Source of the DNA: a bacterium
Lineage (GTDB): Bacteria; Babelota; Babeliae; Babelales; RVW-14
Assembly: GCA_016699045.1 (NCBI GenBank)
Contig: CP064957.1
Span: 1,387,128 to 1,451,127 of the forward strand
DNA: 64,000 nt
Direction: 5' to 3'
The notes beneath the pieces are model-generated. The model saw only the letters and a list, made by a program, of their open reading frames with translations, was not told the origin of the DNA and did no database searches. Every line of letters begins with the position of its first letter. Positions within the stretch are counted from its first letter, which is position 1. The translations under genes were made by a program, and so were the position numbers. Of this stretch, positions 8,492-17,498 are shown piece after piece.

Positions 8492-9117
8492 GATCGTGAT
8501 CCTTCTTGATCAAGCTTTCTTTCATGTTCGTGTTCTTTGAGTTCACTCAGTAATTTTTCGAGAGAATCGAATGAGTCGAGACTGTTATTTTTTGGTAGTT
8601 CGCTGTTTGACAAACGTATCGGTTTTTCTGCACACATTTTTTCAAATAAGGCATCGAGTTTGTCTTCATCTTCGGGAGAAATGGTGTCGATGTTTTCTGC
8701 TTTCTCGTCGTCGTCGCTGTAGTGGTTGTCGTATTTTTCTTGCAAAGTTCGTGCTAGTAAATGGTGTCCATTTTTTTCTGCTACAGTTACTGCGTCATCG
8801 CCATCATTGTTGACAAGGTGGCGGTCAGCGCCAGCGCGCCAGAGTGTTATTAAACAACAGTAGGTGTGTCCGCCTTGGGCGGCCAGATGAAGGGGGGTAT
8901 TTCCTTGTTCATCGACGGCATTAACGTCAAAAATTTTTTTAGCGAGCAATTCTTGTAATTGTTCTTCTTCGCCTTTTCGCGCGAGATTGTGCAACCGTGT
9001 TCCATTGCGTTTTAGTGAGCATTCTGTGCAGTTGTCTTCGGGCTTCATGCTTGCAGGTAGAGCGTTGTTGGTTAATGCAAGCGATACTAAAAATAATGCT
9101 AATTTTTTTTTATTCAT
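8488..9117 (-). CDS. ANK-14: secreted ankyrin protein with acidic tail
   Basis: The start is set at 9117 (MNKKKLALFLVSLALTNNALP), 209 residues; a longer frame adds only six codons. Three repeats (TRLHNLARK, NTPLHLAAQ, DDAVTVAEK) occupy the first ~130 residues. An unrelated charged tail of about 80 residues follows (SDDDEKAEN, then ELKEHEHERKLDQEG), probably helical. The start shares ATGAATAA with the end of ANK-15. Confidence 0.88.
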   Translation of the reverse strand: MNKKKLALFLVSLALTNNALPASMKPEDNCTECSLKRNGTRLHNLARKGEEEQLQELLAKKIFDVNAVDEQGNTPLHLAAQGGHTYCCLITLWRAGADRHLVNNDGDDAVTVAEKNGHHLLARTLQEKYDNHYSDDDEKAENIDTISPEDEDKLDALFEKMCAEKPIRLSNSELPKNNSLDSFDSLEKLLSELKEHEHERKLDQEGSRS

Positions 9118-9616
9118 GATGGTGTCTGTCCTCATACTTCTTTCTTGTTCTGTTAAATGCTCTTTCTAGATCTTCTTGATATTCGCGTTCTATTTCGATT
9201 CTTTTTTGTTTTGCTCGCCTTTCTCGCCATGTGTGTAGTTGTTGTTTAACTTGTTCTTCTCGTTTTATTTCTAAATAATGTGCAATATCATGATACTGCC
9301 ATTTTCTTGCAAGTGCTTCGGCGGTTTCTTGATCGTTTGTTTTTAAAAAAATATTTGCGCCATGTTCCACCAACGCTTTTACGCATGTAAGATAACCCCA
9401 AACGGCAGCATAATGCAATGGTGTCCAGCCAGTTTTATCTTGGGTATCTATTGTGTACCCAGAAACTAAAAGTTTTTCGACTTTTTCAATTTCTGAATGG
9501 TGGTAAAGAATGGCTATGTGTAGTTCGGTCCAACCAAAAGGGTAGAGAGCTGTCGACAGTGTGTTAGCAGCGAGTCCTAAAGCCATCAAACATGATGTTA
9601 AAACTTCTCTATTCAC
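9110..9616 (-). CDS. ANK-15: secreted ankyrin protein, GTG start, coiled-coil-like tail
   Basis: The likely start is GTG at 9616: GTGAATAG aligns with the usual ATGAATAA and gives a normal signal peptide (VNREVLTSCLMALGLAANT); 168 residues. Three repeats (TELHIAILY, WTPLHYAAV, ETAEALARK) precede a long charged helix (RERRAKQKRIEIERE). It is a sister of ANK-16 with the same layout. The start overlaps the TAG stop of ANK-16 by 8 nt. Confidence 0.85.
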   Translation of the reverse strand: MNREVLTSCLMALGLAANTLSTALYPFGWTELHIAILYHHSEIEKVEKLLVSGYTIDTQDKTGWTPLHYAAVWGYLTCVKALVEHGANIFLKTNDQETAEALARKWQYHDIAHYLEIKREEQVKQQLHTWRERRAKQKRIEIEREYQEDLERAFNRTRKKYEDRHHHE

Positions 9617-10127
9617 AATCCATAGCCTCTGTCGCAAATGTTTTTTCTAGATCTTTTTGGTATTTGCGCATTCTTTTGAATTCTTTTTTTTCTGCTCGTT
9701 GCATGTCGCGTATTTTCGCGAGTTCTATTTTGTTTGCTTGTCGTTCGTATTTCTCTCGTTCTGTTTTTAAATAAAACCATATTTTTTCATGATGACATTC
9801 TGGCGTTAACTGACGATATTGCCATGCCAATTCCTCAGCTGTTTGATTATTATTTGTTTCTAAAAATATGTCTGCACCGTTTTGTACCAATGCTATAACG
9901 CATGCAAAATGGCCCCATGCGGCTGCTATATGCAAAGCTGTCCAACCAAATTCGTCTTGAACATCAGGCGAGTAACCGTTGACTAATAGATTGTTTATGG
10001 TTGCAACGTCGCTGTACCATGCGGCTCGATGATAGTGCGTAAAGCCTTCTAGTAAGGGCGGTATTGGCAGGGCGCTTTTAGTGAGTGTAAAGATGATAAA
10101 AAATAATGCTGCAAATTTTTTATTCAC
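9609..10127 (-). CDS. ANK-16: secreted ankyrin protein, GTG start, coiled-coil-like tail
   Basis: 172 residues from a GTG (GTGAATAAAAAA, matching the usual start). Signal peptide, three repeats (THYHRAAWY, WTALHIAAA, QTAEELAWQ) and a Lys/Arg/Glu-rich helix (MQRAEKKEFKRMRKYQKD). It is a tandem duplicate of ANK-15. Confidence 0.87.
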   Translation of the reverse strand: MNKKFAALFFIIFTLTKSALPIPPLLEGFTHYHRAAWYSDVATINNLLVNGYSPDVQDEFGWTALHIAAAWGHFACVIALVQNGADIFLETNNNQTAEELAWQYRQLTPECHHEKIWFYLKTEREKYERQANKIELAKIRDMQRAEKKEFKRMRKYQKDLEKTFATEAMDCE

Positions 10128-10153
10128 GATTTTTTTCTTTTCTTCAAAAATAA

Positions 10154-10876
10154 TTAGTTTGATACTTCTGTTTCTACAACTACTGATTGTTGTTCTTCGG
10201 CTTCTTGTAAAAGTGTTACGATTTCGACATACCCCTCCCGTTGAGCAATCTCTAATGCTGTTTTTCCATGTGCGGTAAGTTTAGGATTATTGACTTTGAC
10301 CGTGATATCAGCATTATAAGCTAAAAGTTCGCGTATTGATTCGGTTTTTCCGGCAAAAGCAGCTTCGTGAAGTGGAGTAATATTGTCCTTATCTACCGCG
10401 TTAACATTTGCTTTGCTGTTAAGAAGTAATTGTAGATTTTCTATAAAGCCAGAGAAGGCTGCTGCGTGCAATGGCGTTCCGCTTTCGTTATCCGCTAGGT
10501 TTACATCAGCACCGTGTTTTATGAGTTTTGCCGCGCATTGAGTTTGGTTTTCGATGATGGCTCGATGCAAAGGTGTTAAAAGCTCATGGTCAAGGGCATC
10601 TACTGAGGCTTTTTTTTCTAGCAGCACTTCGATGAATTCCAGTCGGCCCCACAGGGCAGCATAATGCAAAAGTGTTTCTTGTGTTTCGCTGTCAACAATC
10701 ATATCCACGTTCCTGCAGTTTTTTAAATTTTTTTTAAAGCTTTCGATGTTGTTCAATTTTAGGTCGTGTAAGAGAAGTTCTGCTAAAAGTTTTTGTCCTG
10801 AGTTTTTAGCTGCGGGCAGCGCGTTGACGGTGAGTGCAAGCGATAGAGAACATAATGCTAAAATTTTTTTATTCAT
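10154..10876 (-). CDS. ANK-17: secreted ankyrin-repeat protein
   Basis: 240 residues with signal peptide (~1-22), about 30 residues without a recognised motif, then five repeats (TLLHYAALW, LTPLHRAII, GTPLHAAAF, ITPLHEAAF, KTALEIAQR) and a short acidic tail (EEQQSVVVETEVSN). Confidence 0.9.
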   Translation of the reverse strand: MNKKILALCSLSLALTVNALPAAKNSGQKLLAELLLHDLKLNNIESFKKNLKNCRNVDMIVDSETQETLLHYAALWGRLEFIEVLLEKKASVDALDHELLTPLHRAIIENQTQCAAKLIKHGADVNLADNESGTPLHAAAFSGFIENLQLLLNSKANVNAVDKDNITPLHEAAFAGKTESIRELLAYNADITVKVNNPKLTAHGKTALEIAQREGYVEIVTLLQEAEEQQSVVVETEVSN

Positions 10877-10909
10877 GATTAAAAATCTCCAGTTATTGAG
10901 AGTTTAAGA

Positions 10910-11422
10910 TCATTCTGTGCTTATCTTTTTTGCATTTGCCTGGGCCGACCACATTTTTTTTGCCAAAGGACCATCACTGTCTTCGACGATGTCTTCGGGA
11001 GCAAGGTCTTCAAGTGTTATCACTATTTCTTTTTTTCCGTGGCGCTTGTCCCATTGCTCTTGTGCTACTTCTGTTAAAAAATTTGCAAGCTGATCATGCC
11101 CATGTTGTCTTGCCAAATCTGCTGCTGTGTTGCCGTTGAGATCTGTTATATTGAAGTCGGCTTTAGCTCGTTCGAGTAAATAAACGCAAAATGGGTGGCC
11201 GTTTTGAGCTGCCCAATGTAACGCAGTGTAGCCATCTTGATCGAAAGCATTGATATTGTATTTGCTGGGATTTCGATCAGAAAGTAAAAAACGTAATTCG
11301 TTATAATTATTGTTTTGAGCATGGAAATGCAAGGGCGTTTCTTGTGGGGGATTTGTTTGAGGTAAAGCGGTTTTTATGAACGCGAGTGTAATTAAAAATA
11401 ACTGTATAAATTTCTTATTCAT
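10910..11422 (-). CDS. ANK-18: secreted ankyrin-repeat protein
   Basis: 170 residues: signal peptide, three repeats (ETPLHFHAQ, YTALHWAAQ, NTAADLARQ), then a tail of ~50 residues (EEIVITLEDL-type acidic stretch, then KKMWSAQANAKK). Confidence 0.9.
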   Translation of the reverse strand: MNKKFIQLFLITLAFIKTALPQTNPPQETPLHFHAQNNNYNELRFLLSDRNPSKYNINAFDQDGYTALHWAAQNGHPFCVYLLERAKADFNITDLNGNTAADLARQHGHDQLANFLTEVAQEQWDKRHGKKEIVITLEDLAPEDIVEDSDGPLAKKMWSAQANAKKISTE

Positions 11423-11440
11423 GATTTATTATTTCCTTTT

Positions 11441-12151
11441 TTATACTTTTTTATAGGCCGCTATTTCACCAGCTATTTGTTTCTTGTTTTGTTTTTCTGC
11501 CTGTTCTTTTTGTTCTAATTGATCCAGTTTTTGTTTAAGTGCGGCGATTCTTTTTTTTGTATATTTCTTCAACAGCGCTGTGATGTCATCACGTCCAGAT
11601 TCTTTCGCAAGATCAAAGACTGTTTTATCAAAGACTGTTTTGAGCTTAATATCGGCCCCATTTGCTAAAAGTATTTGTATGCATTCGAGTTCTTTTTGGC
11701 GTTCTTCTGCGGATTCTTGTGGTGTTTCTAAAGAAGCAAAAATATGCAGCGGTGTGGCTTTGTTTTCATCGAGAGCGTTAACGTCGGCACCTTGTTCAAT
11801 GAGCAACCTAAAACACATAGGACTGTTACCAAAAACAGCATAGTGAAGTGGTGTTGCTCCACCTTTATTTCGAGCATGAACATCGGCGTCATAATCAATA
11901 AGGTGCACAGTGCTTCCGATCTGGCCGTTTTCGACAGCATAAAAAAGTGGCGTGGAGCCAGTGCCGTCTGGAAGGTTAATGTTGTCTGAAGTGAGATTGA
12001 AGTGTAAATACCAATAATTACCTTGTGCGGCTGCTACATGAATTTTGGTAACGCCTGGATCGCTTGCTCTTACCTCTCCATATGCCGCTGGCAGTGCGTT
12101 GGTGGTCAGGCTAAGTGTGAGTAACAATAATGCTAAACATTTTTTATTCAT
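11441..12151 (-). CDS. ANK-19: secreted ankyrin protein with coiled-coil tail
   Basis: The start is set at 12151 (MNKKCLALLLLTLSLTTNA), 236 residues; the open frame upstream adds a hydrophilic stretch that would spoil the signal peptide. Five repeats (TKIHVAAAQ, STPLFYAVE, ATPLHYAVF, ATPLHIFAS, KTVFDLAKE). The end is a heptad-like helix (LKQKLDQLEQKEQAEKQ). Confidence 0.88.
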   Translation of the reverse strand: MNKKCLALLLLTLSLTTNALPAAYGEVRASDPGVTKIHVAAAQGNYWYLHFNLTSDNINLPDGTGSTPLFYAVENGQIGSTVHLIDYDADVHARNKGGATPLHYAVFGNSPMCFRLLIEQGADVNALDENKATPLHIFASLETPQESAEERQKELECIQILLANGADIKLKTVFDKTVFDLAKESGRDDITALLKKYTKKRIAALKQKLDQLEQKEQAEKQNKKQIAGEIAAYKKV

Positions 12152-12192
12152 GATTTTTCCTTTTAATTTTTTGATTTGATTATTTAACTGTT

Positions 12193-12851
12193 TCATTTCA
12201 TCCATCCCTGCAGGTCACGTAAGTTTGGTAAAGATTTGCTCGTTTTTCTTCTGTTCTCGTTTTTCTTTTGGATGCTTTTTCTTCTGCCTGTTGCTAATAA
12301 CAGTAGCTTCATCTCTTCGTTGTTACTTTTCAAGGCAATGCTGGTGATAGTCTGGTCAGTAACTGTTTTTATGGTGGTGTTGGCGCCACTTTTTATGAGT
12401 AGTTGAGCGGCTTGGACCCAGCCAGATGAGACAGCGCACAACAGTGGGGTTTCGCCGGCGTGATTTATTGCATTAAGTTCGGCGCCAGATTCAAGTAAGA
12501 GCTCAATGCAATTGGTGTTACGGTAGGCAAAGTTGTCAATTTGAGTAGCAAGGTGGAGCGGTGTATTTCCCTGATGATCTTGAGCGTTGATATTGTTATG
12601 ATGCTTGAGTAATTCTCTCAAGCATTCAAGGTTGCCCAGTAAGGTAGCGCAATGTAGGAGTGTGCGGCCGTTTTTTGTTGTGATATGAACATCTGCGCCA
12701 TTGGCTATAAGAGCTTTTAGTTCTTCAAAGTTGTCGGTTAAGACTGCTGTTCGAAGAGGATAGTCCTGAAATGGCTTTCTTTGGCAGCTGGTGTAGCGAT
12801 TGTTGAATTTATCAAAGCAATCAAAAATAATGCTAAAAATTTCTTATTCAT
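12193..12851 (-). pseudogene. ANK-20: ankyrin gene with a frameshift after the signal peptide
   Basis: The ATG at 12851 gives a normal signal peptide (MNKKFLALFLIALINSTIAT), then the frame closes after about 37 codons. Near 12764-12772 a single missing base would restore the ankyrin frame (PLRTAVLTDNFEELKALIANG, RTLLHCATL), which stays open to 12193 with NTPLHLATQ, ETPLLCAVS and QTITSIALK units and a basic tail (KSIQKKNENRRK). The ribosome could reach the 142-residue C-terminal part only from an internal start. Confidence 0.82.
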
Positions 12852-12929
12852 GATCTGCATCCTTTTTTTTATGTACTTTGTAACGATGATTTTTATAGTC
12901 TCCTCAGGATTATAAGGTTGAGAAACAGA

Positions 12930-13799
12930 TTATTTTTTGTGACCAAAAGGCAATGATGGCAATGAAGAGAGTGATGAGCGAAGCGAAGGGAGTGAGTCAA
13001 ATGAAGATCGTGAAGAAAATGAGGGAAGCGATGAAGGTAGCGAAGGAAATGAAGGCGTGGATGGTAATGATGGTCGTGAAGGTAATGACGCGAAAGAGGG
13101 TGCTGAAGGTAGTGAAGGCAGCGAAGATAATGATTGAGAGAATTTTGTACTTTTTCGTTTAAGAGTATCTTTTGTCTCAGTACTGAGTTCGTTGCATTTT
13201 GATAGTACTTGTTCAGAAAGTTTAAGATCGTTGCGCCGCCTAAAAATTGCTAGGACTTGGGCAATGTGGTGATGACCACACCGCGCAGCCGTTTCTTCTG
13301 GTGTTTCACCAACAAAATGGCCTGCCGTGAGGGGAGCGCTGGTATCTGCAGAATATACCATAAGTTCTGCAACGCAGTCGAAGTGTCCGCAAGCTGCTGC
13401 GCAATGCAGTGGTGTTAGGCCATTTTCTCCCTTGGCATTAACGTTGGCGCCAAGATGGATAAGTTTTTGGATGGATTCAAGGTGCCCCGTTTTAATAGCG
13501 CAATGCAGCGGTGTAAATTGTAAATCTGAACCAGGAAGGTTGATGCGGGCTCCATGTTTAACAAGCAATTCTATGCATTGTGAGTGGTTAAAGGCAGCTG
13601 CATAATGAAGCGGTGCCCATCCTGAAGGATCAAGTGCATTTACGACGGCTTTTACATGTGCATGGTATGTTATGACTTCCTGTATGAGGTTGATATTACC
13701 TGCATAGGCAGCTTCATGCAGTTCTGTCCAGGCTGCAGGTAGAATGCGATTGTGTTGTGTAAATATGAGTAAAAGTGGTACGAGAATATTTTTATTCAC
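12930..13799 (-). CDS. ANK-21: secreted ankyrin protein with Ser/Pro-rich repeat tail
   Basis: GTG start at 13799 (VNKNILVPLLLIFTQ), preceded by GAGAGG; 289 residues. Five repeats (TELHEAAYA, WAPLHYAAA, FTPLHCAIK, LTPLHCAAA, ETPEETAAR) end at about residue 190. The final ~75 residues are low-complexity units such as SLPSLPSAPSFASLPSRPS, encoded by a 3-6 nt periodic DNA tract (12950-13130). The tail could be disordered, phosphorylatable or surface-exposed; its function is unknown. Confidence 0.88.
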   Translation of the reverse strand: MNKNILVPLLLIFTQHNRILPAAWTELHEAAYAGNINLIQEVITYHAHVKAVVNALDPSGWAPLHYAAAFNHSQCIELLVKHGARINLPGSDLQFTPLHCAIKTGHLESIQKLIHLGANVNAKGENGLTPLHCAAACGHFDCVAELMVYSADTSAPLTAGHFVGETPEETAARCGHHHIAQVLAIFRRRNDLKLSEQVLSKCNELSTETKDTLKRKSTKFSQSLSSLPSLPSAPSFASLPSRPSLPSTPSFPSLPSSLPSFSSRSSFDSLPSLRSSLSSLPSLPFGHKK

Positions 13800-13845
13800 G
13801 ATCTTTTGCCTCTCTGATTTTAACAAAATTTTGTCATATCATTTT

Positions 13846-14445
13846 TTATTCTTTCATCAGGTCTTGCTTTTCTGTTTCTAAGTTTGTAATAGTCTTATGA
13901 TAATCTTGGTCAAAAGAACGATTGATTTCGTCAGTATCACTATCGTTCTGTGTATCGTTTTTTCCTGTTACTTCGTCTTGGATGTTAATGAACTGTGCGT
14001 GACGAACGTTGCCCAGATACCGTGCCATATCAAAAAAATCATTGAACTCTGCTCGTTCTTCTGGCGTAAAGCCGTCACGGTCTGTTGCATTAAAAGAAGC
14101 TCCTTTTTTTAAGAGTAATTGTACGATTTCAAAATGATTATTTCTTGCAGCAAAATGGAGTGGTGTTGAGCCGCAGAGCTTTGTATGAACGTTTACAAAT
14201 ATATCCTTTTCGCCCAGCAATATTTTTACGCATTCAACGTGGCCGTTAAAAGCGGCGTAGTGCAGTGGTGTTGCGTCATCATCACATTTTGTATTCACAT
14301 TCGCGCCATTTTTTATAAGTCTTTGTAAGTCTTCGGCATTGCCATGTTGTGCTGCTTTGTGTATTGATCTCATGCCCGCGTGTAGCGTGTTGGTAATAAA
14401 AGCCATTATGAGTAGCAGGTAAAATTCTCTATATTTTTCATTCAA
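13846..14445 (-). CDS. ANK-22: secreted ankyrin-repeat protein, TTG start
   Basis: 199 residues from TTG at 14445 (TTGAATGAAAAA, equivalent to the usual ATGAATAAAAAA); AGGAG stands about 6 nt upstream, which supports this start. Signal peptide, four repeats (RSIHKAAQH, ATPLHYAAF, STPLHFAAR, FTPEERAEF) and a charged tail (DEVTGKNDTQNDSDTDEIN). Confidence 0.87.
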   Translation of the reverse strand: MNEKYREFYLLLIMAFITNTLHAGMRSIHKAAQHGNAEDLQRLIKNGANVNTKCDDDATPLHYAAFNGHVECVKILLGEKDIFVNVHTKLCGSTPLHFAARNNHFEIVQLLLKKGASFNATDRDGFTPEERAEFNDFFDMARYLGNVRHAQFINIQDEVTGKNDTQNDSDTDEINRSFDQDYHKTITNLETEKQDLMKE

Positions 14446-14499
14446 GATTTCTCCTTTCTGAATTCTTTTCTGAATTGCAAACGTCTATAACGCTGATAA

Positions 14500-14859
14500 T
14501 TAGCGCTCATGTCCTTCTATAATTTCTACAATTAAGAAATAGCCTTTTTGTCTTGCAAGATCGAGCGCTGTTTTGCCGTGCTTGTCCTTGATGGTGGTGT
14601 CTGCGTCATAGGAAATTAAACATTCTACGCACGCGGTGTGGTCGTAGAAGGCGGCATAATGCAGTGGCGTCCATCCGTGAGGCCTTGCCTGTTGGTTGAT
14701 ATTTGAAGAATTGTGCTTTGCATGACGATCGAGGGCGCTCAAGTCGCCTCTTTTTGCTGCGCCGTGCAACGATGTTTTTTTTATATATTCGGCGGCAGAG
14801 TGGGCGCTGCTTGAGACTGTAAAAGCGAGTAAGCATGATATGATAATTTTTTGATACAT
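14500..14859 (-). CDS. ANK-23: short secreted ankyrin-repeat protein
   Basis: 119 residues: signal peptide (MYQKIIISCLLAFTVSSSA), three repeats (TSLHGAAKR, WTPLHYAAF, KTALDLARQ) and a stop just after the last. The 225 nt upstream (14860-15084) contain no gene; several promoter-like pairs such as TTGAAT-17-TATGCT can be seen there on the minus strand, so a new transcript may begin here. Confidence 0.88.
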   Translation of the reverse strand: MYQKIIISCLLAFTVSSSAHSAAEYIKKTSLHGAAKRGDLSALDRHAKHNSSNINQQARPHGWTPLHYAAFYDHTACVECLISYDADTTIKDKHGKTALDLARQKGYFLIVEIIEGHER

Positions 14860-15084
14860 GATTTTCCTTTTTTATGGTTGAAGAACGATATTTTTGTTTG
14901 TTCCTTGTATTTTAGTGCGAATAAACTATTTATTAATAATGGTAAATATATAATTGGCGCAAGCATACCTAAGTTTAAAGCGAGATTCAAGATTGTTGTG
15001 GTAATGAATGAAAATTTTATGTGTTGTTCTTACTTTGCTTATTTTTTTTACTCTTCATGATGGACGTCTTGTTCGATAAGGTGG

Positions 15085-15573
15085 TTACAAAATTTCTTGT
15101 TCATCACGTTGAGCGCGTAGATAATTTGCAAGATCGATATGGCCATGTTCTTGTGCAAGCCTTTCTGGCGTCTTGCCGTCGTTGTTTAATGCGTTAAGGT
15201 TGGCATGGTGTTCTTGTACCAAGGCGCGTGCACACGTAACATTATTGTACATGGCTGCCACGTGAAGTGCTGTACAACCGTTGATGTCTTGAACATCAAC
15301 AGGTGTTTGATGATCGATAATGAGTACTGCAAGAATATCTTGTGGGTTTTGATAATCAGTTAACGCTTGTATATGCAGAGAATTGAGCTTATTTTTTTTA
15401 GCAAGTTCTACAGCACGACCAAGAACTCTTCTTGAAATACCTTGTTTGTTGAGTGAGATATATGTGTCATAACAAGTTTTTGTTGAGGTTGCCTGACTTG
15501 CTGGCAATATACTGTTTGTTATGATAAGCGTAACGAAGAGTGTTATTTGTAAGAGAGTATTTTTTTTTGACAT
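15085..15573 (-). CDS. ANK-24: secreted ankyrin-repeat protein
   Basis: 162 residues. Signal peptide ~1-25, a divergent N-terminal helical region (ISRRVLGRAVELAKKNKL), then three ankyrin units (NSLHIQALT, CTALHVAAM, KTPERLAQE). Confidence 0.86.
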   Translation of the reverse strand: MSKKNTLLQITLFVTLIITNSILPASQATSTKTCYDTYISLNKQGISRRVLGRAVELAKKNKLNSLHIQALTDYQNPQDILAVLIIDHQTPVDVQDINGCTALHVAAMYNNVTCARALVQEHHANLNALNNDGKTPERLAQEHGHIDLANYLRAQRDEQEIL

Positions 15574-15594
15574 GATATTGAATCTCCTTATGGT

Positions 15595-16607
15595 TTATGA
15601 TGAAAAAGTCTTACTTCTTTTGAGGCGAAATTTATTTAATACGTCAGCGAGCTGTTCGATGCTGGTAGACTTTTGACGAGAGGCGAGTTCTAAATAGTCT
15701 GCAATGTTTATATGGCCGTTTAGTAGCGCATATTGTGTTGGCGTGTTGCCGCTATTATCGATCATAGACGCATCACTTTTGGCTTCCATCAATAATTTTA
15801 CACATATAAAATTATTACGTTCGGCTGCTAAATGAAGAGGAATTTTTCCTTTGGCATTGGTAGTATTGACGTCAGCTCCATGGCGGATGAGCATCTCTAC
15901 AATGGCTTGGTTGTTATTTTGTGCCGCATAGTGAAGTGGTGTGTTGTGTTTGCGGTCTTCGACCTTAACATTCGCTTTGTATAAAATAAGATTGAAAGCA
16001 ATATCAAAGCAATTATAAAATGCGGCATGGTGTAGTGGCGTACGTCTTTGTTTGTCGCGTTCATCAACATCTGCTCCGTGCAGGATAAGGTCGCAGACCA
16101 TATCGCGACAATCTTGCCTGGTTGCAAGATGTAAGGGCGTGTAGCCTTCAATTGTTTTGACATTAAAATCGAATTTGTATTGAGTAAAAATTGGTATGCA
16201 TGCTCGATAGTTGTTGAGTGCAACATAATGCAACGGGGTGTACAATTCATTGTCGGGTAGGTTGAAAGCACCATTTTTTATGAGATATTCAAGACATAGT
16301 TTATGATTATTAATGGCGGCGCAATGGAGCGGAGTCCATAAATGAGTTTTTGTTGAGCATTTATATTGGTACCAATTTTAAGGAAATGTTTAATCCATGG
16401 TAAATGACCGTGGTAAGCTGCAAGGTGCAGTAAGGTATTATCATACTTATCAAGTATTTGTCCTGGCTTATCACAACAAAGTAAATATTCGTACGCTTGC
16501 AAGTTAGTAGAAAAGCGTGGAGTTTTCTCTGTTGGTTTTTCGGTAGCTGCTGCAGGTTGTGTTGGCGTTGTGATAAAAAGTAAGATAATAAAAAAATAAA
16601 AATTCAT
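15595..16607 (-). pseudogene. ANK-25: eight-repeat ankyrin gene split by a one-base frameshift
   Basis: The start at 16607 (MNFYFFIILLFITTPTQPA) follows AGGAA. The frame runs to INAQQK and then goes astray. If the A5 run at 16347-16351 had one more A, it would continue as THLWTPLHCAAINNHKLCLE and stay open to 15595. The repaired protein has about eight repeats (YTPLHYVAL, YTPLHLATR, RTPLHHAAF, NTPLHYAAQ, KIPLHLAAE and others) and a basic tail (NKFRLKRSKTFSS). As it stands, two ORFs remain, 16278-16607 and 15595-16245. Everything apart from one base looks intact, so recent mutation, slippage or a read error are all possible. Confidence 0.85.
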
Positions 16608-16639
16608 AATTTTTGGGTTCCTTGCATAACCGAGGGCTT

Positions 16640-17368
16640 TCACGTGTCTATTTCATCATCTAAAAATAACGATGCGATATAAAATTCTGGGTTTTCAAGT
16701 GGTGTTAGCTGTTGTGCCAAGCGTATTTTTTCAGCGTGAGCAAGGATCTCAATGCAAGATCGGTGGTTGTAATCTTTTGCTAATTGCATTGGCGTAAAGC
16801 CGCAATTTTGAGCCGATATATCAGCGCCATAGTGTATTAGTAATGTTAAGCAAGCGATGTGGCCGCGCTTTGCTGCTTTGTGGAGTGGTGCCCAGTTGCC
16901 ATGTGTGCAGATTTTGTGGTTTGCGCCGCTTTTAAGCAGTTGCTGTACGCAATCGATAGATCCTGAGTGCACCGCCAAGTACAGAGGCGTTTCGCCTCGA
17001 AGGGTTTGTGTATCGATGTCAGGTTGAGGTTGATGAGCTAATAATGCGCGCATACAGTTGGGACGATCAAAAAAAGCAGCCACATGAAGTGGCGTTAATA
17101 AACTAAGTCCTTGAGCATTGACGTTGGCATAGTTTTGTAGCAGTGCTGTAACGCATTCAACATGGTCGTGTAGTACTGCTAGGTGCAGAGGTGTTGCCTG
17201 GTATTCGTCTTGTGCTTCAATTTCAGCGCCATCAGTGATAAGTTGACTGAGAAGTACATAATTGCCGCTACTTGCGGCTTCATGTAACGGTGTGTGTACT
17301 TGTGAAAATACGTTTCCAGCACTAAAAAATATTAGTATGGCAGGGAAAAATAGGATGAGTTTTTTCAT
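16640..17368 (-). CDS. ANK-26: secreted six-repeat ankyrin protein
   Basis: 242 residues: signal peptide (MKKLILFFPAILIFFSAGN), six repeats (HTPLHEAAS, ATPLHLAVL, LTPLHVAAF, ETPLYLAVH, WAPLHKAAK, FTPMQLAKD) and an acidic end (LFLDDEIDT). The 130 nt upstream are gene-free and A/T-rich. Confidence 0.92.
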   Translation of the reverse strand: MKKLILFFPAILIFFSAGNVFSQVHTPLHEAASSGNYVLLSQLITDGAEIEAQDEYQATPLHLAVLHDHVECVTALLQNYANVNAQGLSLLTPLHVAAFFDRPNCMRALLAHQPQPDIDTQTLRGETPLYLAVHSGSIDCVQQLLKSGANHKICTHGNWAPLHKAAKRGHIACLTLLIHYGADISAQNCGFTPMQLAKDYNHRSCIEILAHAEKIRLAQQLTPLENPEFYIASLFLDDEIDT

Positions 17369-17498
17369 GCTAAGCCTTTATGAACTAGAGTATAAAAATT
17401 GCTCTTCTTTTATTCATACTTATTATCTTTCATAAAAATTTTATATGACTATTTCGTAAAAATAATAAAAGCCAACGTTCCTTTCTTGATCTAAATTT

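Noticed and set aside
12953..13162. Plus-strand ORF opposite the ANK-21 tail
   Set aside because: A shadow of the low-complexity Ser/Pro tract; its Met/Lys-rich product comes from the periodic DNA.
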